Assembly (NCBI RefSeq): GCF_002355515.1
Contig: NZ_AP014809.1
Coordinates: 1,822,501-1,886,500, forward strand
DNA: 64,000 bases
Direction: 5' to 3'
DNA from: Methylorubrum populi
Lineage (GTDB): Bacteria; Pseudomonadota; Alphaproteobacteria; Rhizobiales; Beijerinckiaceae
Shown: positions 23,003 to 32,904 of the stretch, one piece after another
How positions within the stretch are numbered: position 1 is the first letter of the stretch
Layout of the letters: each line of letters starts with the position of its first letter
Made by a program: the position numbers and the translations under genes
Notes under the pieces: model-generated
What the model saw: the letters and a program-made list of their open reading frames with translations, nothing else
What the model was told of the DNA's origin: nothing
Database searches by the model: none

Positions 23003-23761
23003 ATGCCCCGCTACAAGCTCGTCATCGAGTATGACGGCGGACCGTTCTGCGGCTGGCAGCGGCAGGCCGACGACCCGACCGTGCAGGCGGCCATCGAGAC
23101 CGCCGTCACCCGCTTCTCCGGCGAGGCGGCGCGGCTGACCTGCGCCGGCCGGACGGATGCGGGCGTGCACGCGATCCATCAGGTCGCCCATCTCGATCTC
23201 GCCAAGGACTGGCGCACCGACACCGTGCGCGACGCGCTGAACGCGCATTTGCGCCCGCAACCGGTCTCGATCCTCTCGGCCGAGATCGTCGGGCAGGAGT
23301 TCGACGCCCGGCACTCGGCGATCCGGCGGCACTACCGCTACCGCATCCTCAACCGGCGCAGCCCCGCCGCGCTGACCCGCGCCCATGTCTGGCACGTGCC
23401 CTGGCCGCTCGACGCCGATCTGATGCACGCCGCCGCGCAGCGCCTGCTGGGCCGCCACGACTTTTCCGCCTTCCGCGCCGCCGAGTGCCAGGCCAACAGT
23501 CCCGTGCGGACGCTGGAACAGCTCGACGTGACGCGCCAGCGGATGGGCCTCTTCGAAGAAATCGTGATCGCGACCTCGGCCCGCTCCTTCCTGCACCATC
23601 AGGTGCGGGCCATGGCCGGCACGCTGATGCTCGCCGGCTGCGGGCGCCTCTCCGCCGATGACGTGGCGGAGATCCTGGCGACACGGGCCAAGCACCGCTG
23701 CGGGCCGCTTGCGCCGGCCTGCGGGCTGACCTTCGTCGGCGTCGATTACGATGAGAAATAA
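23003..23761 (+). CDS. truA: tRNA pseudouridine(38-40) synthase
   Basis: This 252-residue enzyme makes pseudouridine at positions 38-40 of tRNA anticodon arms. The N-terminal [19 protein letters not shown] and the catalytic-Asp motif [11 protein letters not shown] are present, with [13 protein letters not shown] near the C-terminus. Length is standard. Its last 16 bases overlap the convergent dapE gene. Confidence 0.96.
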   Translation: MPRYKLVIEYDGGPFCGWQRQADDPTVQAAIETAVTRFSGEAARLTCAGRTDAGVHAIHQVAHLDLAKDWRTDTVRDALNAHLRPQPVSILSAEIVGQEFDARHSAIRRHYRYRILNRRSPAALTRAHVWHVPWPLDADLMHAAAQRLLGRHDFSAFRAAECQANSPVRTLEQLDVTRQRMGLFEEIVIATSARSFLHHQVRAMAGTLMLAGCGRLSADDVAEILATRAKHRCGPLAPACGLTFVGVDYDEK

Positions 23762-24909
23762 CGCTCCAGCACCCGCCCGTAGATCGCGGTGAGCCGGTCG
23801 AGATCCGCCACCGCCACCCGCTCGTCGGTCTCGTGCATGGTCCGCCCGACGAGGCCGAACTCGATCACCGGGCAGGCATCCTTGATGAAGCGGGCATCCG
23901 AGGTGCCCCCCGTGGTGGAGAGCGCCGGGAGGCGCCCGGTCTCGGCTTGAATCGCTTCCGCCACGAGATCGACGAAGGCGTCGGGCTGCGTCAGGAAGGC
24001 GGGCGAGTTCGAGGGCTGGAGGTCGAGGCTGAAGCGCACGGCGTTGCCGGCCGCCGCCGCCAGGCGCTTCTGAATTTCAGCGCCGAGCGTCTCGGCGGTC
24101 CAGTCGTCATTGAAGCGCACGTTGAAGACGGCCTTGGCCGAGGCCGGGATCACGTTGGTGGCGGGGTTGCCGACATCGATCGTCGTGAATTCGAGGTTCG
24201 AGGCGTCGAAATGCGCGGTGCCGCCGTCGAGCGGTTCGGCGATCAGCGCGGAGGCGAGGCGCAGCAGGCCGGGGATCGGGTTCTCGGCCCGGTGCGGATA
24301 GGCGACGTGGCCCTGGCGCCCGTGCACGGTGATGCGCCCCGTGAGCGAGCCGCGCCGGCCGATCTTGATCATCTCGCCGAGCGTGTCGGGGTTGGTCGGC
24401 TCGCCGAGCAGGCAATGGTCGAAGCGCTCGCCTCGATCCTTGGCCCATTGAAGCAGCTTGACCGTGCCGTTGACCGCCGGCCCCTCCTCGTCGCCGGTGA
24501 TCAGGAAGGCGATCGAGCCGCCGAAATCCGGGCCACGCCTTTCGAGGAAGTCCAGCGTCGCCGCGAGCATGCAGGCGATGCCGCCCTTCATGTCCACCGC
24601 GCCGCGGCCGTAGAGGAAGCCGTCGGCGACCGCGCCGGAGAACGGCCCCTGCGTCCAGGCGGCTTCCTCGCCGGGCGGCACCACGTCGGTATGGCCGGCA
24701 AAGACGAGGACCGGATGACCGGTGCCGATCCGCGCATAGAGGTTCTGGATGTCCGGCGTGCCGACGTCCGAAAAGACCGGGCGCTCGACGGAGAAGCCCG
24801 CCTGCGCCAGCCGATCCGCCAGAAATGCGAGGGCGCCGCCCTCCTCCGGGGTGACGGAGGGGCAGCGGATCAGGGCCTGGGCGAGGGCGAGGGGGGAATG
24901 ATCGGACAA
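23746..24909 (-). CDS. dapE: Succinyl-diaminopimelate desuccinylase
   Basis: This M20-family zinc amidohydrolase acts in the lysine/diaminopimelate pathway. [11 protein letters not shown] (metal His and adjacent Asp), [12 protein letters not shown] (bridging Asp) and [12 protein letters not shown] (catalytic Glu pair) are complete. The C-terminal metal His lies in [14 protein letters not shown]. The frame extends to a TTG at 24963, but that falls in a palindromic repeat. The family start ([18 protein letters not shown]) begins at a TTG at 24909, which I prefer, with a GTG at 24921 as the alternative. Start certainty is low; identity is high. Confidence 0.94.
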   Translation of the reverse strand: MSDHSPLALAQALIRCPSVTPEEGGALAFLADRLAQAGFSVERPVFSDVGTPDIQNLYARIGTGHPVLVFAGHTDVVPPGEEAAWTQGPFSGAVADGFLYGRGAVDMKGGIACMLAATLDFLERRGPDFGGSIAFLITGDEEGPAVNGTVKLLQWAKDRGERFDHCLLGEPTNPDTLGEMIKIGRRGSLTGRITVHGRQGHVAYPHRAENPIPGLLRLASALIAEPLDGGTAHFDASNLEFTTIDVGNPATNVIPASAKAVFNVRFNDDWTAETLGAEIQKRLAAAAGNAVRFSLDLQPSNSPAFLTQPDAFVDLVAEAIQAETGRLPALSTTGGTSDARFIKDACPVIEFGLVGRTMHETDERVAVADLDRLTAIYGRVLERYFSS

Positions 24910-24960
24910 GGGTGGTCCCACAGCTCCGGGGAAGATGGCTCTGGAAAGGACGGCTCCTCC

Positions 24961-25086
24961 CAACCCTGACCCTCATCCTGAGGTGCCCGCGTCAGCGGGC
25001 CTCGAAGGATCTTCCAGCGCCCGCGCGGCTTCTGGAGGATCCTTCGAGGCTGCTCCGCAGCCCCTCAGGATGAGGGGCAGGGTTGG
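24961..25086. repeat. 126-bp imperfect palindrome (CCTCATCCTGAGG type)
   Basis: The left arm runs CAACCCTGACCCTCATCCTG to GGCCTCGAAGGATC; the right arm mirrors it (GGATCCTTCGAGG to CAGGATGAGGGGCAGGGTTGG). Internal mini-hairpins (GCCCGCGTCAGCGGGC and GGCTGCTCCGCAGCC) sit at matching points in each arm. It lies between divergent dapE and the MoeB-like gene and is typical of dispersed palindromic repeats in rhizobia-like genomes. Confidence 0.75.
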
Positions 25087-25184
25087 AAACAGCCGCAATT
25101 GTCGAAGGGGCGAGCCGTAGCACGCACCCGTCATCGGCGCAGCAACACCCGTCACCGCTTCCGCTGCCCGCCGGAGGCGCTTAC

Positions 25185-26018
25185 ATGGCCGGCATGGCCC
25201 TCTCGTCGGAAGAAATCGAACGCTACGCCCGCCACCTCGTCCTGCGCGAGGTGGGCGGCCCGGGACAGGCCCGGCTGAAGGCCGGGCGCGTGCTTGTCAT
25301 CGGCGCGGGCGGGCTCGGAGCGCCGCTGATCCAGTATCTCGCCGCCGCCGGCATCGGCACGATCGGCATCGTCGACGACGACACGGTCTCGCTGTCGAAC
25401 CTGCAGCGGCAGGTCATCCACGGCACGCCGGATGTCGGCCGGCCGAAGGTCGAGAGCGCCGCGGACGCCGTCGGTCGGCTCAACCCGCATGTGCGGGTCG
25501 AGACCCATGCCCTCCGGCTGAATCCGGAGAACGCGCCGGCCCTCCTCGCGGGCTACGACCTCGTCGCCGACGGCTCCGACAATTTCTCCACCCGCTACGC
25601 CGTCTCGGACGCCTGCTTCCACGCGAAGAAGCCGCTGGTGACGGCCGCGCTCGGGGCCTTCGACGGCTCGCTCACGACGATCCGTGCCCACGAGACCGGC
25701 CCGACGGGCGAGCCGAACCCGACCTATCGCTGCCTGTTCCCGAGCCCGCCGCCGCCGGGCAGCGTCGCCCCCTGCGCCGAGGCCGGGGTGCTCGGGGCGC
25801 TGGCCGGCGTCATGGGCTCGCTGATGGCGATGGAGGTGATCCGGGCGCTGGCCGATTTCGGCGAGCCCCTGGTCGGGCGCCTGCTGATGGTCGATGCCCG
25901 CTCGATGCGCTTCGAGACCCTGGCCTATGCCTGGGATCCGGAGAATCCGCTGAACGGCGCCAGGGTCAGGACAGACCCGGAAGCCGTGCCGGCGGGGCTC
26001 CCGCCTCGGCTGCGTTGA
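25185..26018 (+). CDS. MoeB/HesA/ThiF-family adenylyltransferase
   Basis: This 277-residue E1-like enzyme (start ATG 25185; ATG 25194 gives [15 protein letters not shown], the classic MoeB start) probably adenylates the C-terminal Gly-Gly of a MoaD- or ThiS-like sulfur carrier. [17 protein letters not shown] binds ATP, and [16 protein letters not shown] and [10 protein letters not shown] are the family motifs. It is unusual in its zinc site: the first Cys of the usual CxxC is Thr (TYRCLFP), and the C-terminal CxxC is absent ([12 protein letters not shown]). It could be MoeB, ThiF or a HesA-like paralogue. The 3' end overlaps the next, convergent gene by 53 bp. Confidence 0.85.
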   Translation: MAGMALSSEEIERYARHLVLREVGGPGQARLKAGRVLVIGAGGLGAPLIQYLAAAGIGTIGIVDDDTVSLSNLQRQVIHGTPDVGRPKVESAADAVGRLNPHVRVETHALRLNPENAPALLAGYDLVADGSDNFSTRYAVSDACFHAKKPLVTAALGAFDGSLTTIRAHETGPTGEPNPTYRCLFPSPPPPGSVAPCAEAGVLGALAGVMGSLMAMEVIRALADFGEPLVGRLLMVDARSMRFETLAYAWDPENPLNGARVRTDPEAVPAGLPPRLR

Positions 26019-26841
26019 GGCAGCACTTCTTGTACTTCTTGCCCGAGCCGCAGGGGCAGGGATCGTTGCGGCCGACATCCTTGAACGGGTTCGTGATCGG
26101 CTGGCCGTAGGATTCCGCGGTCCAGGCCAGCGCGGTCACCGGGTCGTCGAGATAGCTGTAGCGGTGGGCGTCGAAGGCGCCGAGATCCGGCGGCACGGCG
26201 CTGGCCTGCCTGAGCGCCTTGCGGAACCACGGCAGGTCGCTGAACTCGTCGGTGATGCGCCCGTCCCGCCGGGCCGCCTCCACCCGCGGGGCGAGGCCGG
26301 TCAGCCCGAGATAGGCGATCGCCTCCTCCCAGCCCATCCAGGCCGGCGCCTCCTCCACCGCCGCGCGGGCCTCGTCGAAGCGCACCAGCAGCGCCTCTGC
26401 CTCGGCGAGCGGAATTCGCCCCTGGCGCGTCAGGATCCCCAGCGCATTGAAGGCCGAATTGCGCAGGAAGTCGTCGGCGGTGCTGTCGAGGATCAGCCGG
26501 GCGAGCGAAGCGGTGTCGCCGTCGAAGGTCGAGGCGATCACCGCCGGCAGGGTCTCGGTCGCCGCGTCGCCGAGAAGGCCGTCGACCGCCTCGCCGTCCT
26601 GGCGCATCAGGCGCATCAGGAGCGGGAAGATGCGGGTGTCGCGGGCCGCCGCCAGGGCGTGCAGACCCCAGAACAGCAGGTTGGTCTCCTCGTCCTCGAC
26701 CGCATCGGCATCCTCCGCCGCCCGCTCGAGAAGCGCGAGCACCGGCTCGGCGACCGCCTCGGGATCCCGGGCGGCGCGCCTCAGCGCCTCGGCCGGAAGA
26801 TGATTCTCTTCCCTCAGAACGGCGACGAGATCCGCGTCCAT
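25966..26841 (-). CDS. DUF1186 protein with C-terminal SEC-C zinc motif
   Basis: This 291-residue protein has a helical-repeat body resembling DUF1186 (residues about 1-240). It then carries [16 protein letters not shown], the SEC-C zinc-binding motif found at the end of SecA and many small uncharacterised proteins. The frame is open far upstream (to 27546), but that part only shadows pheT; ATG 26841 ([12 protein letters not shown]) is the real start. It is 17 bp from the pheT stop and may ride on the pheST message. Function unknown. Confidence 0.8.
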   Translation of the reverse strand: MDADLVAVLREENHLPAEALRRAARDPEAVAEPVLALLERAAEDADAVEDEETNLLFWGLHALAAARDTRIFPLLMRLMRQDGEAVDGLLGDAATETLPAVIASTFDGDTASLARLILDSTADDFLRNSAFNALGILTRQGRIPLAEAEALLVRFDEARAAVEEAPAWMGWEEAIAYLGLTGLAPRVEAARRDGRITDEFSDLPWFRKALRQASAVPPDLGAFDAHRYSYLDDPVTALAWTAESYGQPITNPFKDVGRNDPCPCGSGKKYKKCCLNAAEAGAPPARLPGLS

Positions 26842-26858
26842 GGCCCTGCCTCCCGCGA

Positions 26859-29282
26859 TCACGAACGGAGCGTTGCCCCGGTCTTCTTGCCCACCTCGGC
26901 GACGATCTTGGCGCTCACCGCCTCGATTTCGGCATCGGTGAGCGTGCGCTCGGAGGGCTGCAGCCGCACCGCGACCGCGACCGACTTCGAGCCCTCCGGA
27001 ATGCCGGCGCCCTCGTAGAGGTCGAACACCTCGATGCCGGTGATCATCTTGCGCTCGGCGCCCTGGGCCGCCTTCAGGATGTCGGCGGCGGGCACGTCGC
27101 GGGGGACGACGAAGGCGAAGTCGCGGGAGATCGCCTGGAGGTCGGAGAGCGCGAGCGCCGGCTTCGCCTTGGTCGGCCGGTGGCGCGGCAGCGGCAGGGC
27201 GTCGAGGGTGATCTCGAAGGCCACCAGCGTACCCTTGAGGTCCATCGCCTTCAGCAGCCGCGGATGCAGCTCGCCGAAATGCCCGACCACGTTCTTCGGC
27301 CCGAACTGCAGCGTGCCCGAGCGGCCGGGATGCAGCCAGTCGGGGCCGCCGGCCACGATCTGGAGCCCGCCGGTCGGCACGCCGAGGGCCGCGAGCAGCG
27401 CCAGCGCGTCGGCCTTGGCCTCGAACGCATCGACGGTCTCCGCCGCGCCGCTCCAGTGGCGTCCGGCGCCGGCATGCCGCGCCGTGCCGCGGCGCAGGCC
27501 GGTGGCGCGCAGGGACTGGCCCTCCGGCTCGTCGCTGGCGAAGCACTGGCCGACCTCGAACAGCGCGGTGTCGGGGAAGCCGCGGTCGGCGTTGCGCTGC
27601 GCCGCCCGCAGCAGGCCGGGCACGAGGCTCGGGCGCATGTCGGAGAGGTCGGCGGCGATGGGGTTGGCAAGCGCCAGATCCGGCTTGCCGCCGCCGAACA
27701 GCCGCGCATCCTCGTGCGGGATGAAGGAGTAGGTCACCGCCTCCAGCATGCCGCGGCCCGCCAGCGCCCGCTTGGCGAGGCGCCCGCGCCGCTGCAGCAC
27801 GGTCAGCATCGGCTCGACCGCGACGGTCTCGATCCGCGGCAGCGGCTTCGGCTCGATCCGGTCGAGGCCGGCGATGCGCACGATCTCCTCGACGAGGTCG
27901 GCCTTGCCCTCCACGTCCGGTCGCCAGGACGGCGGCAGCACTTTTACGCGATCACCCGAGCCGGAGATGTGGAAGCCGAGGGATTCCAGCGTCACCTTCA
28001 TCTCGGCCCGCGACAGCTCGATGCCGGCGAGGCGCCGCACCTCGGTCCAGGGGAAGTCGATGACGTGGGAGAGTTCCGGCACCTCGCCGGCGATGGTGGC
28101 CTGGCTCGGCGAGCCGCCGCAGAGATCGACCATGAGGCGCGTGGCGAGGTCGAGCCCCGGCAGGGCGAAGGCCGGATCGACGCCGCGCTCGAAGCGGTAG
28201 CGGGCATCGGTGATGATGCCGAGGCGCCGGCCGGTGCGGGCGATGTTGCGCGGATCCCAGAGCGCCGATTCGATCAGCACGTCGGTGGTGGTCTCGTCGC
28301 AGCCCGAGGCCTCGCCGCCCATGATGCCGCCGATCGACTCGACACCGTTGGCGTCGGCGATGACCACCGTGTCCGAATCGAGCCGGTAGGTCTTGCCGTC
28401 GAGCGCCACGAGGCTCTCGCCCTCCTCGGCCCGGCGCACGGTGAGTCCGCCCGCGACCTTCTTCGCGTCGAACACGTGCAGTGGCCGGCCGCGGTCGAAG
28501 GTCATGTAGTTGGTGATGTCGACCAGCGCGTTGATCGGGCGCAGGCCGATCGCCCGCAGGCGCTTCTGCATCCATTCGGGCGAGGGACCGTTCTTGACGC
28601 CACGCACGAGGCGGAGGGCGAAGAGCGGGCAGAGGCCGCGGTCATGCGCGTCGAACTGCAGCGTGACGGAGGTCGGGCAGGCGCCTTCGCCACGCACCGG
28701 CGGCATCGGCTCGCGCTTGAGAGTGCCGATGCCGGTGGCGGCGAGATCGCGGGCGATGCCGTGGATCGAGGCGCAGTCCGAGCGGTTCGGCGTCAGGTTG
28801 ATCTCGATCACCGGGTCGTCGAGCCCGGCCCAGACGGCGTAGGGCGTGCCGACCGGCGCGTCGGCAGGCAGGTCGAGGATGCCGTCATGGTTCTCGCTGA
28901 GGCCCAGCTCCGCCCCGGAGCAGAGCATGCCGCGGCTCTCGACGCCCCGGATCGTGCCGACCGAGAGGGTGATGTCCTTGCCCGGCACGTAGGTGCCGGG
29001 GGGCGCGAAGACCGAGAGCATACCGGTGCGCGCGTTCGGCGCGCCGCACACAACCTGGAGCGGCTGGCCGTCGCCGGCATCGACCTGGCAGACCCGAAGG
29101 CGGTCGGCATTGGGGTGCTGCTCGGCCGAGATCACCCGGGCGATGACGTAGGGACGGAGCGCGGCGGCCTTGTCCTCGACGCCTTCGACCTCGAGGCCGA
29201 TCCGCGTCAGCGTCTCGCTGATCGCGTCGAGCGAGGCCTCGGTGTCGAGGTGGTCCTTGAGCCAGGAGAGGGTGAATTTCAT
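26859..29282 (-). CDS. pheT: Phenylalanyl-tRNA synthetase beta subunit
   Basis: This 807-residue subunit of the (alpha-beta)2 enzyme contains the N-terminal tRNA-binding EMAP-like domain (about 40-150; [18 protein letters not shown]), the B3/B4 editing domain, the B5 domain and the degenerate catalytic core. It ends with the ferredoxin-like anticodon-binding domain (about 715-807; [19 protein letters not shown]). All modules are present. It follows pheS by 64 bp. Confidence 0.97.
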   Translation of the reverse strand: MKFTLSWLKDHLDTEASLDAISETLTRIGLEVEGVEDKAAALRPYVIARVISAEQHPNADRLRVCQVDAGDGQPLQVVCGAPNARTGMLSVFAPPGTYVPGKDITLSVGTIRGVESRGMLCSGAELGLSENHDGILDLPADAPVGTPYAVWAGLDDPVIEINLTPNRSDCASIHGIARDLAATGIGTLKREPMPPVRGEGACPTSVTLQFDAHDRGLCPLFALRLVRGVKNGPSPEWMQKRLRAIGLRPINALVDITNYMTFDRGRPLHVFDAKKVAGGLTVRRAEEGESLVALDGKTYRLDSDTVVIADANGVESIGGIMGGEASGCDETTTDVLIESALWDPRNIARTGRRLGIITDARYRFERGVDPAFALPGLDLATRLMVDLCGGSPSQATIAGEVPELSHVIDFPWTEVRRLAGIELSRAEMKVTLESLGFHISGSGDRVKVLPPSWRPDVEGKADLVEEIVRIAGLDRIEPKPLPRIETVAVEPMLTVLQRRGRLAKRALAGRGMLEAVTYSFIPHEDARLFGGGKPDLALANPIAADLSDMRPSLVPGLLRAAQRNADRGFPDTALFEVGQCFASDEPEGQSLRATGLRRGTARHAGAGRHWSGAAETVDAFEAKADALALLAALGVPTGGLQIVAGGPDWLHPGRSGTLQFGPKNVVGHFGELHPRLLKAMDLKGTLVAFEITLDALPLPRHRPTKAKPALALSDLQAISRDFAFVVPRDVPAADILKAAQGAERKMITGIEVFDLYEGAGIPEGSKSVAVAVRLQPSERTLTDAEIEAVSAKIVAEVGKKTGATLRS

Positions 29283-29346
29283 CTCAGAACATCCTCGCGG
29301 CCGCCGGAGCGGGCCGGGCCGGGATCGAAGGTCGGGGCGGCAGGGC

Positions 29347-30426
29347 TCAGGCGGTCAGCCCGCCGACGAGGCTCGGCACGTCGATCGGCCGGAAGCCGTA
29401 ATGCTCCAGCCAGCGCACGTCGGCCTCGAAGAAGGGGCGAAGGTCCGGCATGCCGTATTTCAGCATGGCGAGGCGGTCGATGCCCATGCCGAAGGCGAAG
29501 CCCTGGACCTGATCCGGATCGAGCCCGCCGCTGCGCAGCACGTTCGGATGGACCATGCCGCAGCCGAGGATCTCCAGCCAGTCGGTGCCCTCGCCGAAGC
29601 GCAGCTCGCCGCCCTTTCGCGAGCACTGGATATCGACCTCGGCCGAGGGCTCGGTGAAGGGGAAGAACGAGGGGCGGAAGCGCATGGTCACCGCCTCGAC
29701 CTCGAAGAAGGCGCGGCAGAACGATTCCAGCACCCATTTGAGATTGGCGATGTTGGCCGAGCGGTCGATGACGAGGCCCTCGACCTGATGGAACATCGGG
29801 GTGTGGGTCTGGTCGGAATCGTGCCGGTAGGTGCGGCCGGGCATGATCACGCGGATCGGCGGCTGCTTGGCCCGCATGGTGCGGACCTGAACCGGCGAGG
29901 TGTGGGTGCGCAGGAGCTTCCTCCGCCCGAGATGGTCGGGGGCGAGGAAGAAGGTGTCGTGCATCTCCCGCGCCGGATGGCCTTCGGGGAAGTTGAGCGC
30001 GGTGAAGTTCAGCTCGTCGGTCTCGATGTCGGGCCCTTCCGCCACCGAGAAGCCGAGATCGGCGAAGATCGCGGTGATCTCCTCGATCACTTGGCTGATC
30101 GGGTGGATGCGGCCGCGGATCTCCGGCGCCTCGCGCAAGGGGAGCGTCACGTCGATCCGCTCGGCGGCGAGCCGCGCATCGAGGGCGGCCTGGGCCAGCG
30201 CCTCGCGCTTCTCGGCGATGGCGCCCTGCACCCGGTCGCGCAGGCCGTTGATGAGGGGGCCGCGCTCCTTGCGCTCCTCGGGCGTCATCGTGCCGAGCGT
30301 CTTGAGCAGCTCCGAGACGCTGCCCTTCTTGCCCAGCGCCGACACGCGCAGGGCCTCGAGCCCCGTCTCGTCCCCGGCCCGCTCGACCTGTCCGAGAAGA
30401 TCGCGTTCGAGAGCGTCGAGATCCAT
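29347..30426 (-). CDS. pheS: Phenylalanyl-tRNA synthetase alpha subunit
   Basis: This 359-residue catalytic subunit charges tRNA-Phe. An N-terminal coiled-coil tRNA-binding part precedes the class II core with [24 protein letters not shown], and QVEGLVIDR (motif 2 region), and [13 protein letters not shown] (motif 3). The frame is open 25 codons upstream; ATG 30426 ([11 protein letters not shown]) matches the family. A terminator-like hairpin lies between rplT and pheS. Confidence 0.97.
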   Translation of the reverse strand: MDLDALERDLLGQVERAGDETGLEALRVSALGKKGSVSELLKTLGTMTPEERKERGPLINGLRDRVQGAIAEKREALAQAALDARLAAERIDVTLPLREAPEIRGRIHPISQVIEEITAIFADLGFSVAEGPDIETDELNFTALNFPEGHPAREMHDTFFLAPDHLGRRKLLRTHTSPVQVRTMRAKQPPIRVIMPGRTYRHDSDQTHTPMFHQVEGLVIDRSANIANLKWVLESFCRAFFEVEAVTMRFRPSFFPFTEPSAEVDIQCSRKGGELRFGEGTDWLEILGCGMVHPNVLRSGGLDPDQVQGFAFGMGIDRLAMLKYGMPDLRPFFEADVRWLEHYGFRPIDVPSLVGGLTA

Positions 30427-30513
30427 CACCGCTGTCCTTGAAGGTCGCCGGAGTACTGCTTCGGGGCTGCTTTTGCGCGTCGCCGCGCAGCGCGCAAGCA
30501 CCCGGAAAACAAG

Positions 30514-30542
30514 AAGGCGCGGCGCTTGCCGCGCCGCGCCTT
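30514..30542 (-). terminator. Rho-independent terminator after rplT (possible pheST attenuator)
   Basis: The minus strand reads AAGGCGCGGCG, a short loop, then CGCCGCGCCTT, followed by CTTGTTTTCC. This is a long perfect GC stem with a T-rich tail, 34 bp past the rplT stop and about 90 bp before pheS. It may simply end rpmI-rplT or be read through conditionally. Confidence 0.7.
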
Positions 30543-30575
30543 GTCAAAACGTCGGTCCGCCGGGTGGCGGAGCGA

Positions 30576-30941
30576 TCAGGCGGCCTTCGGCAGGGCCGAC
30601 TTCGCCTTCTCGACCACCGCCGCGAAGGCGGCCGGCTCGTGGATGGCGAGCTCGGAGAGGGCCTTGCGGTCCACCTCGATGCCCGACTTGGCGAGGGCAT
30701 TGATGAAGCGGGAATAGGTCAGGCCGTGCTCGCGCACCGCCGCGTTGAGCCGCTGGATCCAGAGGGCGCGGAAGGTGCGCTTCTTGTTCTTGCGGTCGCG
30801 GTAGGCGTACTGCAGACCCTTCTCCACCGCCTGCTTGGCGATGCGGATCGTATTCTTGCGCCGGCCGTAATAGCCCTTGGCGGCCTTCAGAACCTTCTTG
30901 TGCTTCGCGTGACTGGTCACGCCGCGCTTGACGCGGGCCAT
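30576..30941 (-). CDS. rplT: 50S ribosomal protein L20
   Basis: This 121-residue basic protein binds 23S rRNA early in 50S assembly. [19 protein letters not shown] at the N-terminus and [21 protein letters not shown] are diagnostic. It lies 53 bp after rpmI and is presumably transcribed with it. Confidence 0.98.
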   Translation of the reverse strand: MARVKRGVTSHAKHKKVLKAAKGYYGRRKNTIRIAKQAVEKGLQYAYRDRKNKKRTFRALWIQRLNAAVREHGLTYSRFINALAKSGIEVDRKALSELAIHEPAAFAAVVEKAKSALPKAA

Positions 30942-30994
30942 GGGAGATCTCCTGGAACTTTAAGACAAAAACAGATCGCGAGGGGTGGAAGGAC

Positions 30995-31198
30995 TTACCG
31001 CTGGTTCGGCAGGAAGTACTTCTTCACGTTGGCGGCATCGCCCTCGAACAGGGTCGTGGTGCCGCGCAGGTTGCGGATCTGCTTGTTGGTCCGCTTGATC
31101 ATCCCGTGGCGCTTGCCGGCCTGGGCGTAGACCACCTTGCCGGTGCCGGTAACCTTGAAGCGCTTCTTGGCGCCCGACTTCGTCTTCAGCTTGGGCAT
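30995..31198 (-). CDS. rpmI: 50S ribosomal protein L35
   Basis: This 67-residue ribosomal protein ([20 protein letters not shown]) starts at ATG 31198, preceded by CAGGAGAGCCAA, a good ribosome-binding site; the open frame upstream is leader. In E. coli, L20 represses this gene pair through the leader. The leader here contains a perfect inverted repeat. Confidence 0.97.
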   Translation of the reverse strand: MPKLKTKSGAKKRFKVTGTGKVVYAQAGKRHGMIKRTNKQIRNLRGTTTLFEGDAANVKKYFLPNQR

Positions 31199-31272
31199 TT
31201 GGCTCTCCTGAAACGCGACAGCGATCCGACCGGCGGCCGGCACTTCGCGCTTGAATGCTGCTGGAGCAACGG

Positions 31273-31348
31273 GAACCGCCACGGCAGCCCTGATCGGCCG
31301 GGCGGTTCAACGCGGGCGGCTTATGGCAGAAACTTTTCGCGGTTTCAA
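31273..31348 (-). promoter_or_regulatory. rpmI-rplT promoter and leader hairpin
   Basis: On the minus strand TTGAAA (31348-31343), a 17-bp spacer and CATAAG (31325-31320) form a good promoter, with transcription expected near 31313. The leader would open with GAACCGCC...GGCGGTTC (31308-31301 and 31280-31273), a perfect 8-bp inverted repeat. About 115 nt of leader precede rpmI. Confidence 0.5.
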
Positions 31349-31609
31349 TCAACCGATCCGCGCGACCGGTCCGCGGACAGGTTCTTGCATGGGGCCGGCG
31401 GTGTCCGGTGAACCCTCGTCCCCCCGGCAGCTCTATGGATTCGCCCCTGTGGAAAGCCGGCATTCGGTGGGGTTGCAAAGATTGCCGCTCGCCCCAGTCC
31501 CGCGGCGGAACCATAAACCTTGGCTGTCTGTTTCGTTCATGTCCCGCTCAGGCCGCGTCCCCCATTAGTCTCTCCAACATTCCTATTTCCTGTCACAGGA
31601 GACGTCTTC
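31349..31609. other. Intergenic region between rpmI promoter and GT4 gene
   Basis: No gene is supported here. It should contain the promoter of the plus-strand GT4/debranching-enzyme pair. A GGAAC at 31507 and CGTT at 31534 recall the alphaproteobacterial general-stress promoter, but the 22-bp spacing is too long, so I make no call. Confidence 0.25.
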
Positions 31610-32743
31610 GTGCGCATTGCCCAGGTTGCCCCGCTCGCGGAAGCCGTGCCGCCGAAGTTCTATGGCGGCACCGAGCGTGTCGTTTCGTGGATTACGGAAG
31701 AACTCGTCCGCCAGGGTCACGACGTGACCCTGTTCGCGAGCGGTGATTCCCAGACTTCGGCGAAGCTCGCCGCCTGCCATCCGGAGGGCCTGCGCCTTCT
31801 CGGCTACCGCGATCACACCGCGGGCCACCTCGCCATGCTGCACCACGTGCATCGCCGGGCGCACGAGTTCGATGTGATCCACTTCCACATCGATCTTCTG
31901 CAGTACCCGATGTTCGAGGACCTGTACCACAAGTGCCTGACGACCATGCACGGTCGCCTGGACGTGCCGGACTTCATGCCGGTCTACAACACGTTCACGG
32001 GCATGCCGCTGGTCTCGATCTCGGACAACCAGCGCGAGCCGATGCCGGAAAGCTCCAACTGGCTGGCCACGATCCATCACGGCCTGCCGAAGGAGAACTG
32101 CCCGTACTATCCGGATGCCAAGGGCGGCTACCTCGCCTTCCTCGGCCGCATCTCGCCCGAGAAGCGCCCCGACCGCGCGATCGAGATGGCGATCCGCTCC
32201 GGCATCCCGCTGAAGATCGCCGCCAAGGTCGACAAGGCGGACCAGGAGTACTGGGACGAGACGATCGAGCCGATGATCCACCACCCGCTGGTGGAGTATA
32301 TCGGCGAGATCAACGAGGAGCAGAAGAAGGACTTCCTCGGCAACGCCCTGGCGCTCGCCTTCCCGATCGATTGGCCGGAGCCCTTCGGCCTCGTGATGAT
32401 CGAGGCGATGTCGGCGGGGACGCCGGTGATCGCCTTCGGCAACGGCTCGGTGCCGGAAGTCATCAAGGACGGCGTCTCGGGCTTCATCGTCAACTCGATG
32501 GATGAGGCGGTCGAGGCCTGCCGCCGGGTCAAGGATCTGCCGCGCGCCGGCGTCCGCGCCCATTTCGAGGGCCGCTTCACCGCCGAGGTCATGGTCCGCA
32601 AGTATGTCTCGGCCTACGAGCAGCTCCTGGCCGGCCAGGGAAACGTGATCAAGATGCCTGCCGCCGGCGCCTTCTCGCCCCAGTACGGTGAGCTGAACGG
32701 TTCGGCCCACGGCCCGATCCACGTCGCCGCGATGCCGGCCTGA
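31610..32743 (+). CDS. Family 4 glycosyltransferase
   Basis: This ~377-residue GT-B fold enzyme starts at GTG 31610 (MRIAQVAPLAEAVPPKFYGGTERV), with CAGGAGA 7 bases upstream; the upstream open frame is not family-like. FYGGTERVVSWI is the acceptor-side glycine loop, FLGRISPEKRPDRAIEMA begins the donor domain, and EPFGLVMIEAMSAGTPVIAF is the nucleotide-sugar E-x7-E motif. The next gene, a bacterial-type debranching enzyme, suggests a role in storage or stress glucan metabolism. Donor and acceptor cannot be read from sequence. Confidence 0.88.
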   Translation: MRIAQVAPLAEAVPPKFYGGTERVVSWITEELVRQGHDVTLFASGDSQTSAKLAACHPEGLRLLGYRDHTAGHLAMLHHVHRRAHEFDVIHFHIDLLQYPMFEDLYHKCLTTMHGRLDVPDFMPVYNTFTGMPLVSISDNQREPMPESSNWLATIHHGLPKENCPYYPDAKGGYLAFLGRISPEKRPDRAIEMAIRSGIPLKIAAKVDKADQEYWDETIEPMIHHPLVEYIGEINEEQKKDFLGNALALAFPIDWPEPFGLVMIEAMSAGTPVIAFGNGSVPEVIKDGVSGFIVNSMDEAVEACRRVKDLPRAGVRAHFEGRFTAEVMVRKYVSAYEQLLAGQGNVIKMPAAGAFSPQYGELNGSAHGPIHVAAMPA

Positions 32744-32815
32744 GAGGGTTAACGGAAACTCTTTCCCGGCCCCTCGCCGGGGCGGGGAGAGCGCCTAACT
32801 GAACGGGTCCGACAG

Positions 32816-32847
32816 GGCCGCCGGTTGCCTCGGGGCAGCCGGCGGCC
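32816..32847 (+). terminator. Hairpin between GT4 and debranching-enzyme genes
   Basis: GGCCGCCGG and CCGGCGGCC form a perfect 9-bp stem, extended by TGC/GCA, with a short loop. A weak TTCGATTTG tail follows. It could end the GT4 message partially or separate two transcription units. Confidence 0.45.
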
Positions 32848-32904
32848 TTCGATTTGCGAGGGTGACCTCGCCCGCATCGGATCAACGGCAAAAAGGCGCT
32901 TCGC

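Noticed and set aside
26842..27546. Upstream extension of the DUF1186/SEC-C frame
   Set aside because: That part lies inside pheT in another frame and has no protein character; ATG 26841 gives the family-like start.
31507..31537. GGAAC...CGTT as a general-stress (EcfG) promoter before the GT4 gene
   Set aside because: The spacer is 22 bp, longer than the usual 16-18.
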